Below, one piece after another: positions 53,386-62,489 of a stretch of 64,000 nucleotides of DNA. The stretch lies in contig JAKZRG010000008.1 in assembly GCA_047518265.1 (NCBI GenBank), forward strand, positions 95,939 through 159,938. Direction: 5' to 3'. This DNA comes from Oceanospirillum sp047518265. GTDB lineage: Bacteria; Pseudomonadota; Gammaproteobacteria; Pseudomonadales; Halomonadaceae. The translations under genes and the position numbers were made by a program. Below the pieces are notes generated by a model that did not search any database, was not told the DNA's origin, and worked only from the letters and a program-made list of their open reading frames with translations. How positions within the stretch are numbered: position 1 is the stretch's first letter; every line of letters starts with the position of its first letter.

Positions 53386-54300
53386 ATGAATGTAAATTGG
53401 ACAGGTGTTTACCCAGCGGTTACTACACAATTCAATGGGGACGAGTCACTGAATCTGGAAGCCACTCAGCGTGTGATTGATAACCAGGTGAATGACGGTG
53501 TTAACGGCATTATCTGTTTGGGCACTGTGGGTGAAAACTGCTCGCTGTCTGCGGATGAGAAGCGTCAGGTTATCAGCGCGGCTCATGAGGTAATTAATGG
53601 TCGCGTACCTCTGATTGCCGGTACTGCTGAAACCACCTCTCGCCAAGCCATTCAGTATGTAAAAGATGTACAAGATATTGGCGCCGATGGTTGCATGGTA
53701 TTACCAGGCATGGTGTACCGCTCAAACGAGCGTGAGTCTGTGCAGCATTTCCAGAGCATTGCTAATGCTAACCCTGAAATGCCGATGATGATCTACAACA
53801 ACCCAGTGTCCTATGGTGTGGATGTTAGCCTAGATATGATGGCGGAGCTGGCTAAGTGCGCCAATATTGTGGCGGTGAAAGAGTCCACCACGGATACCCG
53901 TCGTATTACGGAACTGTATAACCGTTTTGATGATCGCTTCACCGTGTTCTCCGGTGTAGATGATATCGCTCTGGAATCCCTAATGCTGGGTGCAACCGGT
54001 TGGATTTCTGGCTTGACCAATGCCTTCCCGAAAGAGTCTGTCACCATTTATAAGCTGGCCCAACAAGGTCGTTATGCTGAGGCGGTCGAGATCTACCGCT
54101 GGTTCCTGCCGCTACTGCGTTTGGACACCATTCCAACGTTGGTTCAGTGCATCAAGCTGGCAGAGCAAGTCTGTGGCCGTGGTTCTGAGGTTGTACGTGC
54201 TCCACGTCTGGCCCTGGCGGGTGAAGAGCGCGCTCAGGTGATTCAACTGGTTGAAAATGCCATCGCTACTCGCCCTGATCTCAGTCGTTACGATGTCTAA
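53386..54300 (+). CDS. DapA/NAL family class I aldolase-lyase
   Basis: The 304-residue protein has the TIM-barrel fold of dihydrodipicolinate synthase: the GTVGENCSLSADEK loop, MIYNNPVSYGVDV with the catalytic Tyr, and the Schiff-base Lys in IVAVKESTTDTRR. It lies upstream of a PotABC-like importer and not near lysine genes, so it is probably a catabolic lyase or deaminase (for example of a pyrroline-hydroxy-carboxylate or sugar acid) and not lysine-biosynthetic. The substrate is inferred only. Confidence 0.9.
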   Translation: MNVNWTGVYPAVTTQFNGDESLNLEATQRVIDNQVNDGVNGIICLGTVGENCSLSADEKRQVISAAHEVINGRVPLIAGTAETTSRQAIQYVKDVQDIGADGCMVLPGMVYRSNERESVQHFQSIANANPEMPMMIYNNPVSYGVDVSLDMMAELAKCANIVAVKESTTDTRRITELYNRFDDRFTVFSGVDDIALESLMLGATGWISGLTNAFPKESVTIYKLAQQGRYAEAVEIYRWFLPLLRLDTIPTLVQCIKLAEQVCGRGSEVVRAPRLALAGEERAQVIQLVENAIATRPDLSRYDV

Positions 54301-54392
54301 TTGATATTTGATCAGACCCGCTCTACAAGCCTGCTGATACGACGTATCGCAGGCTCTTTCAACAATAAAAACAACAACAGAGGGCATATGAT

Positions 54393-55484
54393 ATGAGCAC
54401 AGAACTCAAACACTTTGTCAGTTTTCAGAATGTGCAAAAAACTTATGACGGCGACAACCTTGTAGTAAAAGACTTTAACCTGGATATTGCTCAAGGTGAG
54501 TTTGTCACCATGCTAGGCCCCTCGGGTTCCGGTAAAACCACCTGTTTAATGATGTTGGCAGGTTTTGAAACCGCCACCCACGGTGAGATCTATGTGGACG
54601 GTGTACCAGTGAATAATCTGGCACCTCATAAACGGGATATCGGCATGGTATTCCAGAACTATGCGCTTTTTCCTCATATGACCATTGCTGAAAACCTCGC
54701 CTTCCCATTGCAAGTCCGCAAGCTCAGTCCCTCGGTTATTGAAGAAAAAGTCAAAAAAGCCCTGGATATGATCGAGTTGCCACAAATCGCAGGCCGTCGT
54801 CCCGGTCAGTTATCCGGTGGTCAGCAACAGCGTGTGGCCTTGGCCCGTGCATTAGTTTTTGAGCCTAAACTGGTATTGATGGATGAACCCCTAGGTGCAC
54901 TGGATAAACAACTGCGAGAACAGATGCAGTATGAGATTAAACACCTACACGAAAAAATCGGCATCACTGTACTTTATGTGACTCACGATCAAACCGAAGC
55001 CCTGACTATGTCTGATCGCATTGCAGTGTTTAATGATGGCGTGGTACAGCAACTGGCTTCTCCTACCGAATTGTATGAAAAACCGGCCAACTCCTTTGTG
55101 GCGCAATTTATTGGTGAAAATAACAAGCTTCCGGGACAGGTTCAGCAGGTCGCGACAGATAACTGTCAGGTAAATGTAGGCGGCCAGTTGGTCACGGCTC
55201 TGCCTGTCAATATTCAAGGCAGTGGTGATAAAACCACTCTGTCCATTCGCCCGGAACGGGTCTTTCTAAACCCTCAGGATGATCAGTGTAATAACCGCTT
55301 TGATGCCCAGATTCTGGAGATGATTTATCACGGAGATCACCTGCGTACCCGTGTACAGCTGATGGATCGTGATGACTTTATTATCAAGGTGCCTAACGCC
55401 ACGGATCATATGCAGATCCAAGCCGGTGATCGTGTGACGGTGGGTTGGCAGAGTCAGGACTGTCGCGCTCTGGATGCCATTTAA
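54393..55484 (+). CDS. ABC transporter ATP-binding protein (PotA-like)
   Basis: The 363-residue protein has Walker A GPSGSGKTT, Q-loop VFQNYALFPHMT, signature LSGGQQQRVALA, Walker B LVLMDEPLGALD, His-loop YVTHDQTEALT and a C-terminal TOBE domain (SIRPERVFL). PotA class: imports polyamine-like or other organic cations. The next gene starts 13 bp after its stop. Confidence 0.95.
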   Translation: MSTELKHFVSFQNVQKTYDGDNLVVKDFNLDIAQGEFVTMLGPSGSGKTTCLMMLAGFETATHGEIYVDGVPVNNLAPHKRDIGMVFQNYALFPHMTIAENLAFPLQVRKLSPSVIEEKVKKALDMIELPQIAGRRPGQLSGGQQQRVALARALVFEPKLVLMDEPLGALDKQLREQMQYEIKHLHEKIGITVLYVTHDQTEALTMSDRIAVFNDGVVQQLASPTELYEKPANSFVAQFIGENNKLPGQVQQVATDNCQVNVGGQLVTALPVNIQGSGDKTTLSIRPERVFLNPQDDQCNNRFDAQILEMIYHGDHLRTRVQLMDRDDFIIKVPNATDHMQIQAGDRVTVGWQSQDCRALDAI

Positions 55485-55497
55485 TAGGAATAGGATT

Positions 55498-56817
55498 ATG
55501 ACTCAGAACTCTTCCCATATGCCCCTGACCGGTACGACCGAATTAGACGAACCAAGGGATCAGTCCCATACCGGTGGGCCGGATCAGAGCGGCCAAAGCC
55601 TAAAACAACGCCTACAAAAAGCGGAGCGTCGCAATCGTATTAAGGCCTTTTTACTGGTTGTACCCTTGATGATGTTTGTGGGCGTGACCTTTGTAATGCC
55701 CATCGCCAATATGCTGTATCGCAGTATTGATAACCCTTTAATTGTAGAGAAGCTGCCGGAAACCGTTTCTCAATTGGAAAACTGGCAATACGATGGTTTG
55801 CCTGATGAGGCAGCGTTTAAAGCTCTAGCATTGGAGCTGGTGACTCTGCATCAGCAGAAGGATTTGGCCAAGGTGGCCAGTCGATTAAATATTGAACAAT
55901 CCGGTATGCGCAGCCTGATGACTCGCTCTGCCCGCAAGCTGAACAAGGTGATTCAGCCCGGTGTTGAGATAGCTAACTATCAGACCGCGGTTATTAAAGC
56001 GGATAAACGCTGGGGCCAGCAAAAATATTGGGGCAGCCTTAAAAACCTCAGTGGTCGCTATACCCTAAGTTATTATCTGGCGGCGATGGATCTCAGATAC
56101 GACGAAAACGGCGATATTGTTTCTCAGCCAGAAAACCGTCAGATCTATATGCCCCTGCTGATAAAGACGCTGGGCATGTCACTGTTGATCACTCTGGTGT
56201 GTTTGGTTTTGGGCTATCCCGTGGCTTATCTACTGGCGACGTTGCCAGATCGTCACTCAAACCTTTTGATGATTATGGTGCTGCTACCCTTTTGGACCTC
56301 TCTATTGGTTCGTACTACCTCTTGGATTGTCTTGTTGCAGACCGAAGGTGTGGTGAATGATGTTCTGATGGCATCGGGCTTGATCTCGGAACGAATTCAG
56401 ATGGTACATAATATGTTTGGCACCGTGGTGGCTATGAGCCATATCCTGTTGCCCTTTATGATTCTACCGCTGTATAGCGTGATGAAGAGTATCTCTCCGA
56501 CTTATTTGCGTGCGGGTCGTTCACTGGGGGCTACTCCGGCTTATGCCTTTGTGAAAATCTATATGCCGCAAACACTACCGGGTATCGGTGCAGGTGCGTT
56601 ACTGACCTTTATTCTGTCCATCGGTTTTTATATTACGCCTGCCTTGGTTGGTGGTCGTAGTGGTCAGATGATCTCCAACTTTATTGCTTACCATATGCAA
56701 ACCTCTCTTAACTGGGGCATGGCAGCAGCACTGGGTGGTATTTTGCTCTTTGTGGTACTGGTGATGTATACCCTGTACAACCGCTTGGTTGGCATCAACA
56801 ATCTGACAGCGAGGTAA
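55498..56817 (+). CDS. ABC transporter permease (PotB-like)
   Basis: The protein has 439 residues from ATG 55498 (AGGA 8 nt upstream). It has a hydrophilic N-terminus, one helix, a long periplasmic loop (about residues 65-210) and five to six further helices. The EAA loop appears as YLRAGRSLGATPAYAFVKIYMPQTLPG. It is 6 bp from the second permease gene. Confidence 0.93.
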   Translation: MTQNSSHMPLTGTTELDEPRDQSHTGGPDQSGQSLKQRLQKAERRNRIKAFLLVVPLMMFVGVTFVMPIANMLYRSIDNPLIVEKLPETVSQLENWQYDGLPDEAAFKALALELVTLHQQKDLAKVASRLNIEQSGMRSLMTRSARKLNKVIQPGVEIANYQTAVIKADKRWGQQKYWGSLKNLSGRYTLSYYLAAMDLRYDENGDIVSQPENRQIYMPLLIKTLGMSLLITLVCLVLGYPVAYLLATLPDRHSNLLMIMVLLPFWTSLLVRTTSWIVLLQTEGVVNDVLMASGLISERIQMVHNMFGTVVAMSHILLPFMILPLYSVMKSISPTYLRAGRSLGATPAYAFVKIYMPQTLPGIGAGALLTFILSIGFYITPALVGGRSGQMISNFIAYHMQTSLNWGMAAALGGILLFVVLVMYTLYNRLVGINNLTAR

Positions 56818-56823
56818 TAGGTT

Positions 56824-57672
56824 ATGTCTTTACCAAAATATTGCACGCCACTGGAACGTATCGGCTTTTATGGCTTTCGTCTGTTTTGTGCGGCGGTGCT
56901 ATTGTTTCTGATTATTCCTGTGCTGATCATTATTCCCTTGTCGTTTAATGCAGAACCCTACTTCTCTTTTACCGAGGGTATGTTATCCCTAAATCCCGAT
57001 GCCTACTCCCTACGTTGGTATCAGGATATGGTGAATAATCCTCAGTGGATTAACGCCCTGAAAAACAGCGTGATTATCGCCACGGCTTCTACCTTTATCG
57101 CCACCATTCTAGGCACTATCGCAGCTTTGGGGCTGTCCCGACACAATATGCCCTTGCGTAATCTGGTGATGGCGGTTCTGATCTCACCTATGATTGTGCC
57201 CGTGATTATCGCAGCAGCTGGTATGTACTTCTTCTATACAGAACTCAATCTGGCCCAAACCTTTTGGGGTGTGATTCTGGCCCATGCAGTCTTGGGTACG
57301 CCATTTGTGGTGATTACCGTTACCGCCACTTTGGCAGGGTTTGATCATAGCTTGGTACGTGCGGCTCATAATTTGGGAGCATCTCCTACTTACACCTTTT
57401 TTAAAGTGACCATGCCCTTGATTCGCCCCGGCGTAATCTCCGGTGGTTTATTCTCCTTTGGTACTTCCTTTGATGAAGTGGTAGTCGTGATGTTTATCAC
57501 CAATGTGGAGCAACGTACCGTGCCCCGTCAGATGTGGTCTGGTATTCGAGAGCAGATCAGCCCTACAATTTTGGCAGTGGCCACCTTGCTGGTGGTGTTC
57601 TCGGTATTGTTGTTGATCACACTTGAATTGTTACGTCGAAGAAATGCCAAAATGCGGGGAATTCGAGAGTAA
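56824..57672 (+). CDS. ABC transporter permease (PotC-like)
   Basis: The 282-residue protein has six helices and the EAA-loop LVRAAHNLGASPTYTFFKVTMPLIRPG. With the preceding proteins it makes a PotABC-type importer, but no binding-protein (PotD/F-like) gene lies upstream or downstream, so that subunit must be encoded elsewhere or be shared. Confidence 0.93.
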   Translation: MSLPKYCTPLERIGFYGFRLFCAAVLLFLIIPVLIIIPLSFNAEPYFSFTEGMLSLNPDAYSLRWYQDMVNNPQWINALKNSVIIATASTFIATILGTIAALGLSRHNMPLRNLVMAVLISPMIVPVIIAAAGMYFFYTELNLAQTFWGVILAHAVLGTPFVVITVTATLAGFDHSLVRAAHNLGASPTYTFFKVTMPLIRPGVISGGLFSFGTSFDEVVVVMFITNVEQRTVPRQMWSGIREQISPTILAVATLLVVFSVLLLITLELLRRRNAKMRGIRE

Positions 57673-57741
57673 AAGACCGAAGAATTTGTTTGGCTAAACA
57701 CTATTACTTGCGGTGCTCTCTCTTTACCAGAGAGAGTTTGG

Positions 57742-57778
57742 GCTGTTACTGGCTTATCGGCTAGTAACAGCACTTTTC
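57742..57778 (+). terminator. Terminator after the PotABC-like operon
   Basis: GCTGTTACT (57742-57750) pairs with AGTAACAGC (57763-57771), followed by ACTTTTCC. A second small hairpin (CTCTCT...AGAGAG) precedes it at about 57716-57734. Confidence 0.65.
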
Positions 57779-58354
57779 CTCGTTCTTGGTGGAAGAGATC
57801 GTCCCGTATCAAATTCATACCAAGTGCTACATCTCCCCCTCTTGACTTCCTGCACACCCATCCCCCCTGTTATTCACTATCGCCTCCTCCATTCAAACTA
57901 TCTATGAGCTGGATTCACAGATCATATGACATTTTTGATATTTATCCATGAATAGCACAGCAGGTAGGCTAATAACTGGTCAATTTGAAGACGTCAACTC
58001 TAAAACCCTTAGCCTAACGAGGTGTCGATATGCTGGTGCCTTATTTAACAGACTCTACTTCAGTTCGGCTGGACTGAGATATTTAAGGACTGCCCACGAG
58101 TCGCAGTCTGGTTTGAGCGATGCCGTTACCTGTGATTTCTCACCAGAAGTACAGGCTGATCTGCTGACTAAAGGTGGACCTGCTTGAGAAAAAATCCAGG
58201 TTCATTTTGAGCTGATAGCCTAATAGGCCAAGGAGCGAAGCTGCTGGTAGATATCGTGTGCCACTCGGCTCGGTACAGGCTCTGGATAGCTCCCATGGGT
58301 GTGATGTGTTTTAAGCCGATTTTGCTTGAGTTAATCGATTTAACAGGAAACAGT
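57779..58354. other. Intergenic region before glutathione reductase; no supported gene
   Basis: Several short frames exist (for example 57948-58187) but show no family signature. The right end must contain the gor promoter and leader. Confidence 0.4.
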
Positions 58355-59710
58355 ATGAATTCTTACGATTACGATCTGTTTGTTATAGGCGCCGGTTCCG
58401 GTGGTGTACGCGCCAGCCGTATGGCAGCGGCCATGGGCGTTCGTGTCGCCGTGGCGGAAGACCTCCATATCGGAGGCACCTGTGTCAATGTCGGCTGCGT
58501 GCCGAAAAAACTATTCGTTTACGCTTCTCAGTTTGCCGAAGAGTTTAAACAGGCTACAGGTTATGGCTGGCGCTTGGGAGATGCTGAGTTTGACTGGCCC
58601 ACCCTACGCGATAACAAAAATGCTGAGATTCAGCGCCTGAATGGCATCTACCTCAAGCTGTTAGCCAACTCCGGCTGTGAGCTGATAGGGGGCCGAGCCA
58701 GCATCAAAGATCCACATACAGTCACTGTGTCAGGACGTGATTTCAGTGCCGAGAGAATCCTGGTCGCCACTGGCGGCTGGCCGTTTATACCGGATATTCT
58801 AGGCCGTGAACATGCGATCAGCTCCAACGAGGTGTTCTATCTGGAACAGTTCCCTAAACGCGTCATTGTGGTGGGCGGTGGTTATATCGCCGTGGAGTTT
58901 GCCGGTATTTTTGCCGGACTTGGTGCGCAAACTAAACAGGTCTATCGAGGTGATTTGTTCCTGCGCGGCTTCGACCAAGAGGTACGTCATTTTGCAGCCG
59001 AGGAAGTGGCGAAAAAAGGCGTCTCTCTGGTGTTCAACAGCGATATCACAGCTATCGAAAAACGGTCTAACGGTTCCCTTAAAGTCACCTTCAGTGATGG
59101 CCACAGCGAAGAAACTGATTGCGTGCTCTATGCCACAGGCCGCACACCTAAGGTACAGGGACTGGGCTTGGATAATACGCTTATCAAACAACAAGACAAT
59201 GGGGCCATTATCGTTAACGAGCAGTTTCAGACTGATGAGCCTTCTATTTATGCCATTGGTGATGTGATTGACCGTGTCCAACTCACTCCAGTAGCTCTGG
59301 CCGAAGGCATGCAGCTGGTTCACCAGCTCTATGGTGAGGAGGATTCACAGGTTGATTATGATCTGATCCCCACTGCAGTATTTAGCCAGCCCAATATTGC
59401 TACCGTAGGGTTAACCGAAGAGCAAGCCCGAGCCGAATATACCGAGGTCGAAGTCTACAAATCCAACTTTCGAGCAATGAAGCAGACTCTGTCGGGTGGT
59501 GAGGAGCGCACTTTTATGAAGTTGCTGGTGGATAAAGCCAGTGATCGAGTGGTCGGCGTGCATATGGTCGGTCCGGACGCCGGTGAGATTATTCAGGGCA
59601 TAGCCATCGCCCTTAAGGCGGGCGCTACCAAACAGATCTTCGACGCTACTATCGGCATCCACCCTACGGCAGCGGAAGAGTTTGTCACCATGCGAGAGCC
59701 TTGTCGGTAA
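58355..59710 (+). CDS. gor: Glutathione-disulfide reductase
   Basis: The protein has 451 residues from ATG 58355 (AGGAAA upstream), the usual length. It has the FAD loop VIGAGSGGVRASRMAA, redox disulfide GGTCVNVGCVPKKLF, NADPH loop VVGGGYIAVEFAGIF, FAD motif IYAIGDVIDRVQLTPVA and the C-terminal catalytic HPTAAEEFVTM. It reduces GSSG with NADPH in the cytoplasm. It is followed by two more glutathione-linked genes. Confidence 0.96.
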   Translation: MNSYDYDLFVIGAGSGGVRASRMAAAMGVRVAVAEDLHIGGTCVNVGCVPKKLFVYASQFAEEFKQATGYGWRLGDAEFDWPTLRDNKNAEIQRLNGIYLKLLANSGCELIGGRASIKDPHTVTVSGRDFSAERILVATGGWPFIPDILGREHAISSNEVFYLEQFPKRVIVVGGGYIAVEFAGIFAGLGAQTKQVYRGDLFLRGFDQEVRHFAAEEVAKKGVSLVFNSDITAIEKRSNGSLKVTFSDGHSEETDCVLYATGRTPKVQGLGLDNTLIKQQDNGAIIVNEQFQTDEPSIYAIGDVIDRVQLTPVALAEGMQLVHQLYGEEDSQVDYDLIPTAVFSQPNIATVGLTEEQARAEYTEVEVYKSNFRAMKQTLSGGEERTFMKLLVDKASDRVVGVHMVGPDAGEIIQGIAIALKAGATKQIFDATIGIHPTAAEEFVTMREPCR

Positions 59711-59835
59711 GGGATATTTGTCACGTTTTTGGGCAGCAGGTTAAGGCTTCTAGGTTCTACTCCCGCATACCTTCCTGTGCCTCTGCTGCCCTCTTTTTAT
59801 TTTGATTAAATCAATCACCTAACGGAGATAGGACG

Positions 59836-60429
59836 ATGACTGACATCGTTGATGTTAAGCTATTTTTTAACTTCCGCAGTCCCTACTGCTACTTGGCCAG
59901 TAAAACACTTTGGTCAATTATAGACGACTACAACACCCGTCTGGTGTGGCGCCCCGTTGGTGGTTGGGATCTGCGCTCCACACCGGATCGGGCTAAAACG
60001 AAGATGCCACTGGCACGTCAGGATCTGGCCCGCTTTGCCCGCCGTCTGGGCATTCCGCTCAATCCGCCACCAGTAACCACAGATCCAACCCTAGCCGGTG
60101 CAGTCTCTCTGTTGGCGGAAGAGAAAGGCCTGCTGCGTCCTTATATCATAGAAGTAATGCGCAAGGAGTGGGCCGAAGGTCGGGATATCGGTAAGCCAGA
60201 GGTGCTGCTGGACGTGAGTGATCGGATCGGCCTGGATCGCAGTGAATTCATGGCTGCGTTGGAGGATCCAAGTAATCTGGAGCGCTTAAAACAGAACGCA
60301 GCAGAAGCAACTGAGTTGGGTGTAATTGGAGTACCAACCTTTGTGATTGGTGAGCAGATATTCTGGGGGCAAGACCGGATTGATTTTGTACTGGAAGAAT
60401 TGCGTGAGCGTCGGGTAGCCAAGTTCTGA
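59836..60429 (+). CDS. 2-hydroxychromene-2-carboxylate isomerase-like (kappa GST/DsbA fold)
   Basis: The 197-residue protein begins FFNFRSPYCYLASKTLW, with the catalytic Ser in the place of the CxxC of DsbA, and ends with VIGVPTFVIGEQIFWGQDRI. It resembles the glutathione-dependent HCCA isomerase of naphthalene degradation and kappa GSTs. The neighbours (gor, GST) support a glutathione-dependent reaction. Confidence 0.92.
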   Translation: MTDIVDVKLFFNFRSPYCYLASKTLWSIIDDYNTRLVWRPVGGWDLRSTPDRAKTKMPLARQDLARFARRLGIPLNPPPVTTDPTLAGAVSLLAEEKGLLRPYIIEVMRKEWAEGRDIGKPEVLLDVSDRIGLDRSEFMAALEDPSNLERLKQNAAEATELGVIGVPTFVIGEQIFWGQDRIDFVLEELRERRVAKF

Positions 60430-60489
60430 TCACCCTGTTTGCTACTTGAGACTGACTGATACCTTCCAGAATAGCGCGAGGAATAACTG

Positions 60490-61104
60490 ATGACAGAAAT
60501 AACACTCTACGATAAAGCCGAATGTCCATTCTGCTGGAAAATACGTCTGGCACTGTATGAATTGGAACTTGAGGTAAAATTGATCGATTCGCAGTCACCC
60601 GAACATCGCCCACAGTGGCAGGCCCTGACACCACGAAAAACCGTACCTATCCTAGTCAACAGCGATACCGTTATCTACGAATCCAATGTGATTCTGGAAT
60701 ATCTAAACGAGATTACGGGTCACTTGCTGCCGAAAGAGCCGGCCGATCGTGTATTGCCTCGATTGATAAACAAATATAGCGATGGCGTAATCGGTGCAGG
60801 TCTGCGCGAAGTGATCTTTGAGAAAAGGGGGAATAGTACCAGTGAATGGGATCTAAACCGTATTCAAATGGGCACAGAGGCGTTTGAAAAAGCACTCGCT
60901 TATCTCTCCGAACAGCTGGGCGATAAGGCCTTTTTTGGCACAGATTACTCCCTGGCAGAGTGCGCCCTGACCGCCCGTTTCGGCCTGGCTGAAGCCTACG
61001 GGGTCAAAATTCCTGCAGCCTATTCCAACCTGCAGGCCTGGTTTGAGCGGATGCAAGCTCGGCCTAGCTACCGAGCGACGGCACCAAAGCTGCTTATTTT
61101 GTAA
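60490..61104 (+). CDS. Glutathione S-transferase (SspA/omega-like)
   Basis: The 204-residue protein has a glutaredoxin-like N-domain with CPFC in YDKAECPFCWKIRLALYELE, then RKTVPILVNSDTVIYESNVI (glutathione site) and a helical C-domain. The N-terminal Cys suggests glutathione lyase or reductase activity. It is 60 bp after the isomerase-like gene and probably the last gene of a gor operon. Confidence 0.92.
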   Translation: MTEITLYDKAECPFCWKIRLALYELELEVKLIDSQSPEHRPQWQALTPRKTVPILVNSDTVIYESNVILEYLNEITGHLLPKEPADRVLPRLINKYSDGVIGAGLREVIFEKRGNSTSEWDLNRIQMGTEAFEKALAYLSEQLGDKAFFGTDYSLAECALTARFGLAEAYGVKIPAAYSNLQAWFERMQARPSYRATAPKLLIL

Positions 61105-61149
61105 ATACGTCATTCTTACAGGGATCAAGCAGGGCTTTTTAGATCCAAA

Positions 61150-61180
61150 CCCGTAAGGATTCGCTAGTAATCCTCACGGG
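61150..61180. terminator. Hairpin between GST and ohr remnant
   Basis: CCCGTAAGGATT pairs with AATCCTCACGGG (one mismatch, 7-nt loop). It lies between converging transcripts; only short T-runs follow. Confidence 0.5.
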
Positions 61181-61215
61181 CTAAAATCAGTAAAACAATC
61201 GTCAGATAATTTCTA

Positions 61216-61410
61216 TTAAATCAGATCCCCATTAACAGTAACCGCTACATCAATATTGCCACGAGTTGCATTAGAGTATGGGCATATTTGATGGGCAGTG
61301 CGGGCCAACTGCAGAGCTTGCTCCTGTGGTAAATCCAGTGTGGTATCTAGGCTCACCGTTAATGCAAAACCGCCTTCTGCGTTAGGGCCAATACCTACAT
61401 TAGCCGGGCA
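61216..61410 (-). pseudogene. ohr: 3' remnant of ohr (organic hydroperoxide resistance protein)
   Basis: The frame ends at stop 61216-61218 and reads C...VGIGPNAEGGFALTV, then LQLARTAHQICPYSNATRGN (with the C-terminal Cys of Ohr), then IDVAVTVNGDLI. This is the last 64 or so residues of an Ohr/OsmC protein. The N-terminal half is lost at about 61410, where the sequence joins the ohrR remnant. It has no start codon and is non-functional. Confidence 0.92.
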
Positions 61411-61527
61411 CTGGAAGAGATAGCAGCGACTATCCCCGAGCAGATGGTCTGCAAAATGGGGGTGCCTGTGGATGAGTTACAAACACTGCAAGGCCTGTGC
61501 AATAAGCTACTGGAAAAACTTAACTAA
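61408..61527 (+). pseudogene. ohrR: 3' remnant of ohrR (MarR family regulator)
   Basis: From about 61408 the plus strand reads ALEEIAATIPEQMVCKMG, VPVDELQTLQGLCNKLLEKL then N and stop, the dimerisation end of an OhrR/MarR repressor. The DNA-binding domain is absent. It is divergent from and joined to the ohr remnant, so one deletion removed both promoters and both 5' halves. Confidence 0.85.
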
Positions 61528-61750
61528 ACCAAAGAGCCTGCCAGGTTTCAGGATCAGGGTAAGTATCACCTGATGGCATAATTGTCTTAACCAGATTAAC
61601 CCTAGTCTTGCTTGGCACCATCCGGGCAAGCCATATAATCATTCGCGACAGGAGATGGAATTGGGGAAGAGCATAAGGTCAGGCCAAACGATCCGGTAAC
61701 AGAGTATTGCTCAGTAGTAACAGTCGTCTTTTATGATAGCGCTCCGGCAT
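61520..61750 (-). pseudogene. Possible decayed small gene with in-frame TGA
   Basis: A frame from ATG 61750 reads MPERYHKRRLLLLSNTLLPD, meets TGA at codon 24 (61679-61681), then continues with MIIWLARMVPSKTRV and MPSGDTYPDPETWQALWFS to a stop at 61520. The C-terminal part looks protein-like, but I recognise no family, so it may be chance. Confidence 0.2.
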
Positions 61751-61833
61751 GCAAAATATATTCACTGCATAACACTCGATCACTGAGCTAAGATGATGTT
61801 TCAATATGATCGATTGGAAGATATTTTTCAGCA

Positions 61834-62247
61834 TTAATCCGTCACCCGGCCACGTAAGGCTTTAACCCTTCCCCGTTTATTTTTGCTATCCATACGTTTC
61901 TTTTGGGAATTACGGGAAGGTTTTGTAGCGCGCCGAGTTTTTTGTACAACAGTGGCCGCTTTAATCAGCTCTTTCAGTCGTTCCAGAGCATCGTCTCGGT
62001 TTTTTTCTTGAGTGCGAAACTGCTGAGCTTTAATGATCAGCACGCCTTCTTTGCTGATACGTTTATCTTTCAGCTCCAGTAAACGTTCTTTATAGAAGGC
62101 GGGTAATGAAGAGTTTGGGATATCAAACCTTAGATGAATGGCTGAGGAGACCTTGTTGACGTTTTGACCACCGGCGCCTTGTGCTCGGATAGCCGTTAGT
62201 TCAAGTTCATCATCGGGAATAGAGACATAATTGGAAATTGCTAACAC
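61834..62247 (-). CDS. arfB: Alternative ribosome-rescue factor ArfB (YaeJ)
   Basis: The protein has 137 residues from a GTG at 62247 (AAGG 7 nt upstream), giving the family N-terminus; a longer frame exists upstream. It has the catalytic GGQ in ELTAIRAQGAGGQNVNKVSS and the Lys/Arg-rich C-terminal tail (KNKRGRVKALRGRV) that enters the mRNA channel. It hydrolyses peptidyl-tRNA on ribosomes stalled on mRNA lacking a stop codon. Confidence 0.95.
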   Translation of the reverse strand: MLAISNYVSIPDDELELTAIRAQGAGGQNVNKVSSAIHLRFDIPNSSLPAFYKERLLELKDKRISKEGVLIIKAQQFRTQEKNRDDALERLKELIKAATVVQKTRRATKPSRNSQKKRMDSKNKRGRVKALRGRVTD

Positions 62248-62489
62248 AGTGTAACCTTGGTTGAATCCAGCATTGTATTGTAGAGCCAAAATATATGTTC
62301 TAGTTTAACTGAAAAATCTTAGATCAGTTATCTTCTACTGCAATGGGATTAAATTTGAGCGACAAGTAAATCTGTTTTTCCTCCTCTAATTTTTTTAGCC
62401 TTCTGTTATATTGGTCATTCCATTAATTAATCCATACCGTTTATCAGCGATTATTTAATGATTGACCAAAATATTACAACGACAAAATA

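Noticed and set aside
53386..54300. Lysine-biosynthetic dapA
   Set aside because: The operon partners are an importer and not lysine genes; catabolic members of the family are more likely.
57948..58187. 79-codon open frame upstream of gor
   Set aside because: No ribosome site of note, no family signature and no protein-like domain pattern.
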